This document shows positions 1 to 5,223 of a stretch of 10,094 nucleotides of DNA, piece after piece. A program made the position numbers and the translations under genes. How positions within the stretch are numbered: the first letter of the stretch is position 1; every line of letters begins with the position of its first letter. The stretch lies in NCBI GenBank assembly GCA_026986235.1, contig JALSOY010000177.1, positions 1 through 10,094 on the forward strand, written 5' to 3'. Under the pieces are notes generated by a model. It searched no databases. It was not told where the DNA came from and saw only the letters and a list, made by a program, of their open reading frames with translations. This DNA comes from Caldifarciminota bacterium (GTDB lineage Bacteria > Hydrothermota > Hydrothermia > B15-G9 > WFZT01).

Positions 1-861
1 CTCGTCAAGTAAAAATATCCCGGTCTCCTGCTTGAACTTCTTTAGTTCGTCCTCGGATTTCTTTAACTCAGCCTCCACTTTTTTGAGCTGTTCCTCAATA
101 AATTCCTTGGTTTTTAAAGCGTCCTCCTTTCCCAGATACAGTGTGTAGTTCACATACTCCTCCGCCACCGCATTCGCAAGCTGCGCAGCTTTCCGGGGGG
201 ATGTGGATCTGATTCGAATCACAGCGAGATCAGTTTTCCCCTTCTGCATAACCTTTATACGCCTGCTGAATCCCTGGGCAACAGCGTATGGATCCTTGAC
301 CTTCAGCTCAATGTTTCCACCTGATTTTTCCAGAATTTTTCTGTGAACCTTGATTATTGAGAATTTTATACCATCTGTGTGGAAAACTTTTCCCAATTCC
401 CCTCTCCCGATAGGGTTGCCCGATGGATCATAAACGGTGTAAGTATTGTCGTCTTCAAAAGCTATACGGTAGGTACCCACTTCCGGAGCTATGGATGACC
501 AGGTAGAGTCAACCTCAACTCCCCGTGGAAATTTAAGATTTAGACCGTACTTTGCAACTACATTTCTTGATATGGTTTTTGATTTTATGATTTCTATCTG
601 ACTCTGGACCGGATCAACAGACCTCGTCCCCGGCGTTATCTCAGGTAAAACGGAGACAGATGTCTCTTTAATGGCCAGTTTTACAAGTGTTGAAGCCTCA
701 TAAACAGGAGTTGAAAGGTATGAGATAACAGCAGCAGCAGCTGTTACAACGAATGTGATAGCCAGGATAATATTCAGTCTTCTCAATATTACATCCAGTA
801 TGTCCCCAAGACTGATTTCTTCTTCCTGATAATCGTTGGGTTTCACTTCATTCATCTGCAT
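1..861 (-). CDS. Wzz/GumC-type polysaccharide chain-length determinant, partial (C-terminus beyond left edge)
   Basis: This is an inner-membrane co-polymerase of the Wzz/GumC family, which sets chain length or assists export of surface polysaccharide. The first 287 residues are visible and the reading frame runs open off the left edge. A Wzz-type N-terminal domain starts near residue 14 (EISLGDILDVILRR). One membrane helix spans about residues 30-50 (IILAITFVVTAAAAVISYL). A periplasmic region follows, with the family signature DLAVIRIRSTSPRKAAQLAN at 211-230 and then AVAEEYVNY. From about residue 245 the sequence becomes heptad-like and rich in Lys and Glu, the start of the long periplasmic coiled coil. 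I chose the ATG at 861 because AGGAGG at 871-876 lies 9 bases upstream; a second in-frame ATG at 855 is less well spaced. The gene lies 55 bases after secA on the same strand. Whether a C-terminal tyrosine kinase domain follows cannot be seen. Confidence 0.9.
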   Translation of the reverse strand, partial: MQMNEVKPNDYQEEEISLGDILDVILRRLNIILAITFVVTAAAAVISYLSTPVYEASTLVKLAIKETSVSVLPEITPGTRSVDPVQSQIEIIKSKTISRNVVAKYGLNLKFPRGVEVDSTWSSIAPEVGTYRIAFEDDNTYTVYDPSGNPIGRGELGKVFHTDGIKFSIIKVHRKILEKSGGNIELKVKDPYAVAQGFSRRIKVMQKGKTDLAVIRIRSTSPRKAAQLANAVAEEYVNYTLYLGKEDALKTKEFIEEQLKKVEAELKKSEDELKKFKQETGIFLLDE

Positions 862-891
862 TTTACAACTCCTCCTGACTTATTGGCTAAA

Positions 892-920
892 ATTATCATA
901 CAATTTTTTATAAAGGTCAA
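892..920 (-). promoter_or_regulatory. Candidate sigma70-type promoter for the wzz-like gene, overlapping the secA stop codon
   Basis: Read on the minus strand, TTGACC (915-920) is followed after 17 bases by GATAAT (892-897). Each hexamer matches the consensus at five of six positions and the spacing is ideal. Transcription would begin near 885, about 24 bases before the wzz-like start codon. The TGA within TTGACC is the stop codon of secA. This would let the polysaccharide gene be transcribed apart from secA. It is a pattern match only, in an AT-rich stretch. Confidence 0.5.
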
Positions 921-3900
921 TTTTTCTTCCTTCTTCTCCCTCTCGTTCTTTTCCTCTGTTTCGTCACCGGTTTATCCTGTTGGGCTATACCGGGCTGGGC
1001 AGTATGGGTCGTAGCAACTGGCACCTGTGGTTTTGAAACTGTTATGTGTCTTCCCCTGAATCTTTTGGGTAACCTTGGTACCTCGATTCTAAAGATCTTC
1101 ATCACCGTTTCGTTTCGAATCCTTAGAAGCATGTCTTCAAACATGCGGAAGCTTTCCTGCTTGTATTCCACCACCGGGTCCTTGTGGCCGTACGCCCTGA
1201 GGAATATTCCCTCTTTTAACATGTCGAGGGAGTAAAGGTGTTCTCTCCACGCTGTGTCAAGAGTCGTAAGAAGTACAATTCTTTCGATTTCCCGCATCCT
1301 CTCGTTGCCAAAGGCCTCCTCTCTCTCCTCGTAGAGTTTTTTGACTTCATCAAGGATGTAATCTCTTATTTCATCCTTCGATGAAAGATCCCTGATTTTT
1401 GTAAAGTCAGACAGGAACAGGAATCTTAGATCCTCTATCAGTCCCTGAATGTCCCATTCGTCGGGTGAGTCCCCCTGTAAATACTCCTGAATTTTTTCTT
1501 CGACGATATCCACCACGAACTCATCGAGAATTTTGGTTTTAATGTCCTCTCCATCGAGGATTCTGTTTCTGAGTCCATATATTACCTCACGCTGCTGGTT
1601 CATCACATCGTCAAATTCGAGAAGTCTCTTCCTGATTTCGAAGTTCTGCATTTCAACCCTCTTCTGTGCACTTTCAAGGGCCTTTGTTACGAGTCTGGAT
1701 TCTATGGGACCTTCATCTGACTTGCCCCATCTTTCCATAAGATCCATGACCTTATCCGATCCAAAAAGTCTCAGGAGGTCATCTTCGAGGGAGAGGAAAA
1801 ACCTTGAAGCTCCGGGATCTCCCTGCCTTCCCGATCTTCCGCGGAGCTGGTTATCGATTCTCCTCGATTCGTGCCTCTCTGTTCCAATCACATACAACCC
1901 GCACGGGACACCTTCTTCAATGCACTTTTTGGGGTCCATGGGACAGGTTACACCGGGCCTTGGATTTTTCGTATTTATTGCACACTCTGGCTGTGGGAAG
2001 TCCATGACCACATGGTCTCCATCTCTCAGTCTCTCATCGTGTTTGTAAAGACCGGAGATGAGGACAACACTTCCAGGTTTCCTCAGTGCTCCAAGAATTT
2101 TCTGAATGATTTCCTCAACTGTTGAATTGTCGTCGGGTCTCATGCTTATGTATGTGTATCGAATGTCATTTTTTTCAAATAGATACTGGATGTTTGGAAT
2201 GTCTCCATCTGTTTCAGGCACCACGAGGACGGATTTTTTCCGTGAAACATACTCTTTGATTTTTTTCAATCTATCTTCGTGAACGAGGTCGTAGGCTTTA
2301 ACCACTCCGGGACCGAGCTTGATGTCTGTTCCACGGCCTGCCATGTTTGTTGCAATGGTCACAGCTCCCCTCTGACCTGCTCGAGCCACTATGTGTGCTT
2401 CCCTCTCGTGGTGCTTTGCGTTTAAGACCTGATGGGGAATCTTTCTCCTCTGAAGTAGTCTTGAAAGGAGTTCTGAAACCTCAACGGATGTGGTTCCAAC
2501 GAGTATGGGTCTTCCCTTTTGATGCCATTTGACGATCTCGTCTATTACGGCATCGTACTTTTCCTTCTTCGTTTTGAAAATGATGTCAGGAAAGTCAACT
2601 CGTCTTACAGGTTTGTTGGTTGGAATGGAGACCACATCGAGCTTGTAAATCTCCCAGAATTCTGCGGCCTCTGTGGCTGCGGTTCCCGTCATTCCCGCAA
2701 GTTTTTCGTACATCCTGAAGTAGTTCTGGATGGTTATTGTGGCAAGTGTCTGTGTCTCTGCCTGAATCTTCACTCCTTCCTTGGCTTCAACGGCTTCATG
2801 AAGTCCGTCTGACCACCTTCTTCCGTGCATGAGGCGGCCTGTAAACTCATCAACGATAATGACCTTACCGTCCATGACGACATAATCGACATCTCTTTCA
2901 AAAAGTGTATATGCCTTTAAAAGCTGGTTTATGGCATGTATCTGGTCTGTTTTTTGCGCATATTCCCTGTAAATTCTTTCTTTCTCGTAAAACTTTTCAC
3001 GGGGATTGAGGTCAGTTCTCTTATCGATCTCCGAAATCTCAATGGAGAGGTCCGGCAGGGTAAAGAGGTCTTTTCTCTTTTTCTGGATTTCCGCGCGTCC
3101 CTTCTCAGTAACATCAACGCTGTTGGACTTTTCATCCACCACATAGTAGAGGTACTCTTCCTCGTAGTCCTTGATCTTTTTGTCCTTCATCAGCTCAAGC
3201 TCGGTTTTGTCAACGAGTTTCATCAGGCCCGGTTCCTGGAGGAGCTTGAAGAGTCTTTTTGACTTCGGTGCTCCCCTTTTAACGAGGAGGATCTTCAGGG
3301 CGGCCTCTTTTTCTTTGCCTTCTTTGAGGAGCTTTTCCGCTTCAGATAGTAACCTGGTGACTACGAGGGTCTGCTTTCTCACGATGTCAGCTACAAGTGG
3401 CTTCACATCCTTGTACTGTTCAACGGATGAGTGTTCAACAGGACCGGAAATGATTAGTGGTGTCCTTGCCTCGTCTATTAAGATCGAGTCAACCTCGTCT
3501 ATGATAGCGTAAAAATGTCCCCTCTGCACCCTGTGTTCAGGCTGGTAAACCATGTTGTCCCTGAGGTAGTCGAACCCGAATTCGTTGTTTGTACCATAAG
3601 TAATATCCTTTGCATACTCAGGTTTCCTCTGCTCCGGTGTCATACCCGCCTGAATTACCCCCACACTCAACCCGAGGGATTCGTAAACAGGGCCCATCCA
3701 TTCTCTGTCTCTTCGTGCAAGATAATCGTTTACAGTGACAAGATGTACGCCCACGGGTTTCTCTTTTGTCCTCCCGATGAGTGCATTTAAATACAGGGGC
3801 ATTGTGGCAACGAGTGTTTTACCCTCACCGGTGGCCATCTCCGCTATTTTACCCTGATGCAGGACGATTGCACCGATGAGCTGAACATCAAAGGGGATCA

Positions 3901-4180
3901 TATTCCATTCGATAACCTCGCCTGTAACTTCCCAGCGTTTACCCACAAGTCTGCGACATGCCTCTTTTACAAGGGCAAAGGCCTCTGGCATAACCTCGTC
4001 GGGATCCTCACCCTCTCTCAATCTCTGCTCAAAGTCCTCAGTTTTTTTAAGAAGATCCTCGTCTTTTAATCCCCTGTATCCCTCGTAAATCCTGTTGATT
4101 TCATCGACTTTTGGCCAGAGCTTTTTTAGTATCCTTTCGTTCCTCGAGCCAACTACCTTCTCAAGGAGTGTTTTAAACAT
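917..4180 (-). CDS. secA: Protein translocase motor subunit SecA (1087 aa, with two large inserts)
   Basis: SecA is the ATPase that drives unfolded preproteins through SecYEG. Visible landmarks are Walker A MATGEGKT (115-122), Walker B region DEVDSILIDEARTP (228-241), the joint EKLAGMTGT (492-500), helicase motif region TIATNMAGRGTDIKLGPG (608-625), GTERHESRRIDNQLRGRSGR (766-785), and the helical wing/scaffold with LDTAWREHLYSLDMLKEG (974-991). It is about 190 residues longer than E. coli SecA. One insert lies in the preprotein cross-linking domain (about 262-340). The second lies in nucleotide-binding domain 2 (about 625-760) and holds Cys733, 746, 753 and 760; the only other cysteine is Cys75. 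The C-terminus lacks the usual SEC-C zinc finger and ends in a basic run (1074-1087). The start at 4180 is fixed by AGGAGG at 4192-4197. The gene sits 70 bases after the lipoprotein gene and may share its transcript. Its identity is secure. Confidence 0.99.
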   Translation of the reverse strand: MFKTLLEKVVGSRNERILKKLWPKVDEINRIYEGYRGLKDEDLLKKTEDFEQRLREGEDPDEVMPEAFALVKEACRRLVGKRWEVTGEVIEWNMIPFDVQLIGAIVLHQGKIAEMATGEGKTLVATMPLYLNALIGRTKEKPVGVHLVTVNDYLARRDREWMGPVYESLGLSVGVIQAGMTPEQRKPEYAKDITYGTNNEFGFDYLRDNMVYQPEHRVQRGHFYAIIDEVDSILIDEARTPLIISGPVEHSSVEQYKDVKPLVADIVRKQTLVVTRLLSEAEKLLKEGKEKEAALKILLVKRGAPKSKRLFKLLQEPGLMKLVDKTELELMKDKKIKDYEEEYLYYVVDEKSNSVDVTEKGRAEIQKKRKDLFTLPDLSIEISEIDKRTDLNPREKFYEKERIYREYAQKTDQIHAINQLLKAYTLFERDVDYVVMDGKVIIVDEFTGRLMHGRRWSDGLHEAVEAKEGVKIQAETQTLATITIQNYFRMYEKLAGMTGTAATEAAEFWEIYKLDVVSIPTNKPVRRVDFPDIIFKTKKEKYDAVIDEIVKWHQKGRPILVGTTSVEVSELLSRLLQRRKIPHQVLNAKHHEREAHIVARAGQRGAVTIATNMAGRGTDIKLGPGVVKAYDLVHEDRLKKIKEYVSRKKSVLVVPETDGDIPNIQYLFEKNDIRYTYISMRPDDNSTVEEIIQKILGALRKPGSVVLISGLYKHDERLRDGDHVVMDFPQPECAINTKNPRPGVTCPMDPKKCIEEGVPCGLYVIGTERHESRRIDNQLRGRSGRQGDPGASRFFLSLEDDLLRLFGSDKVMDLMERWGKSDEGPIESRLVTKALESAQKRVEMQNFEIRKRLLEFDDVMNQQREVIYGLRNRILDGEDIKTKILDEFVVDIVEEKIQEYLQGDSPDEWDIQGLIEDLRFLFLSDFTKIRDLSSKDEIRDYILDEVKKLYEEREEAFGNERMREIERIVLLTTLDTAWREHLYSLDMLKEGIFLRAYGHKDPVVEYKQESFRMFEDMLLRIRNETVMKIFRIEVPRLPKRFRGRHITVSKPQVPVATTHTAQPGIAQQDKPVTKQRKRTRGRRRKKN

Positions 4181-4191
4181 GCTTTACATCG

Positions 4192-4197
4192 CCTCCT
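4192..4197 (-). promoter_or_regulatory. secA ribosome binding site, with an ATG-TAA start-stop before the true start
   Basis: AGGAGG on the minus strand lies 11 bases before the secA ATG at 4180. Between them, in the same frame, is an ATG at 4187-4189 directly followed by TAA at 4184-4186. That ATG is only 2 bases from the Shine-Dalgarno sequence and cannot yield a peptide, so the ATG at 4180 is the start. The 70-base gap up to the lipoprotein gene shows no convincing promoter or terminator. Confidence 0.7.
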
Positions 4198-4250
4198 AAC
4201 ACGAAATTGAGATTGAAAGATAAATTTTCTGGCATTCGTACGCAAGGGGA

Positions 4251-5012
4251 TTACTTACCCTGGTGTTCAAACTGTTTTATGGAGTTTGCAAAAGTTTCCA
4301 GCCAGTCTTCAATCTTCACGCTGTCTGGTATGGAAAAAACCGATGTGTCCACGGATGTAGTATCCAAAGAAACCACTTCCTGGATTACCCTGCCCTGCAC
4401 ATCTACAAGTTTTATGGGGAGATAATTCCACACATAGAGCTTTGCCTGGAGCTCACCTGTAGAGTCGTCTTTTATTTCGTAAACATCGCACTCAAGATCG
4501 TCGAGGAGCTTTTCTTTCCCCGATGGTTTTAGGTCTTTGATGAAATCTTTGATAACGAGGCCCGTGGTCTGAGAGTTTTTAATGGCCTCCTTCTCTTCAG
4601 GAAGACGGGAGATCAACTGATCCTTTGTCCTGTCATCCAGCTTGCTCGATACTATGATTTTTCTCATCTCTTCTACCACTTTATCGGGATCGTTTGGGAT
4701 TCTTGTACCTGTTCTGGACTGGAAATCCACAGTGTAAATGTAATCAGGAGTAACCATCGAGAGGGCTTTCGTCTCAATGTCTCTGTCGTTATAAGTCATC
4801 TTTGTGGTTGTGTAACGGGCCTCTCTTGCCCCGTACCCGTCGATGTAAATATCCTGCCTGATGGAAACGCCTGAATGGATTTCAGACCTGCTTACTATCG
4901 TTGCCTTTTCGAAGGGATATACCCTCTTATTAGAGGCCGTTTTCTTTTCGCCCTGGCAGGATATACCTGCAATCATTATGATCGCGAAGATAGGTAAGAG
5001 AAATTTTTTCAT
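4251..5012 (-). CDS. Predicted outer-envelope lipoprotein with LolA/DUF4412-like pattern (253 aa)
   Basis: The exact function is not recognised. The N-terminus is a lipoprotein signal peptide: MKK, a hydrophobic stretch to about residue 18, then AGISC with Cys19 as the expected lipidated residue. The rest is a soluble, beta-rich protein. Strands such as IRQDIYIDGYGAREARY (51-67), then YIYTVDFQSRTGTRIP (91-106), then LYVWNYLPIKLVDVQGRVIQ (192-211), and an ending like VFSIPDSVKIEDW (225-237), recall LolA/DUF4412-type proteins, in which a half-barrel binds lipid or lipoprotein. That family link is by pattern only. I set the start at 5012 rather than an ATG 51 bases upstream, because GGAGGT at 5021-5026 lies 8 bases before it and only this start puts the signal peptide at the N-terminus. 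It is the first gene of the leftward group, followed by secA. Confidence 0.8.
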   Translation of the reverse strand: MKKFLLPIFAIIMIAGISCQGEKKTASNKRVYPFEKATIVSRSEIHSGVSIRQDIYIDGYGAREARYTTTKMTYNDRDIETKALSMVTPDYIYTVDFQSRTGTRIPNDPDKVVEEMRKIIVSSKLDDRTKDQLISRLPEEKEAIKNSQTTGLVIKDFIKDLKPSGKEKLLDDLECDVYEIKDDSTGELQAKLYVWNYLPIKLVDVQGRVIQEVVSLDTTSVDTSVFSIPDSVKIEDWLETFANSIKQFEHQGK

Positions 5013-5020
5013 GGGAAATA

Positions 5021-5026
5021 ACCTCC
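5021..5026 (-). promoter_or_regulatory. Ribosome binding site that decides the lipoprotein start
   Basis: GGAGGT on the minus strand is 8 bases before the ATG at 5012. The alternative ATG at 5063 lies upstream of this site, would add 17 residues ahead of the signal peptide, and would start upstream of the proposed promoter -10 box. The site therefore supports the shorter protein. A small inverted repeat, AGAGA and TCTCT separated by two bases (5027-5038), sits just beside it. Confidence 0.75.
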
Positions 5027-5040
5027 AGAGATTTCTCTCA

Positions 5041-5070
5041 AATATACACCACAGAGGTATCACAAATCAA
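5041..5070 (-). promoter_or_regulatory. Candidate promoter for the lipoprotein-secA-wzz group
   Basis: On the minus strand TTGATT (5065-5070) and TATATT (5041-5046) are 18 bases apart. They match the sigma70 consensus at four and five of six positions respectively. The start of transcription would fall near 5034, giving a leader of about 22 bases with the ribosome site in it. This is the best-placed candidate in the divergent gap but is only moderately strong. Confidence 0.45.
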
Positions 5071-5158
5071 ACTTTCTATACGGGGAAAGTATGTGCCGCG
5101 AACATCCTGACCCTCGTACACTTAAACAGTTCAGTTAGAATTTCAACTCGTGGTACCG

Positions 5159-5188
5159 TTGACAGCCTTGAAGGGCGAAAATTATAAT
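5159..5188 (+). promoter_or_regulatory. Perfect-hexamer sigma70-type promoter for the rightward operon
   Basis: TTGACA (5159-5164) and TATAAT (5183-5188) are both exact consensus hexamers, 18 bases apart, and lie just upstream of the DUF2723 gene. Transcription would start near 5195, leaving a leader of about 29 bases with GGGAGG at 5211-5216 ahead of the ATG at 5224. The spacer holds a 9-base palindrome, CCTTGAAGG (5166-5174), which might be an operator or chance. No other regulatory element is evident in 5071-5158. Confidence 0.8.
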
Positions 5189-5223
5189 AACCATTCAAAA
5201 AATCCGCCCAGGGAGGAAAATCA

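Noticed and set aside
862..916. Possible terminator between secA and the wzz-like gene
   Set aside because: The stretch is AT-rich but has no GC-rich stem followed by a T run on the minus strand.
1533..2048. Plus-strand open frame of 171 codons inside secA
   Set aside because: It lies fully antisense to conserved secA sequence, is rich in Ser/Leu with no recognisable domain, and has no ribosome site that I can see; it is a shadow of the codon pattern of secA.
5027..5038. Inverted repeat AGAGA-TT-TCTCT near the lipoprotein ribosome site
   Set aside because: Arms of five A/G-C/T pairs with a two-base loop make a poor hairpin; no sign that it is more than chance.
5013..5063. Extended lipoprotein start at 5063
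   Set aside because: It would put 17 residues with Trp and Arg ahead of a normal signal peptide, and the good ribosome site lies downstream of it.
4861..5187. Plus-strand open frame of 108 codons over the lipoprotein N-terminus and the intergenic gap
   Set aside because: It is antisense to the signal-peptide region and runs through both promoters; composition is not protein-like.
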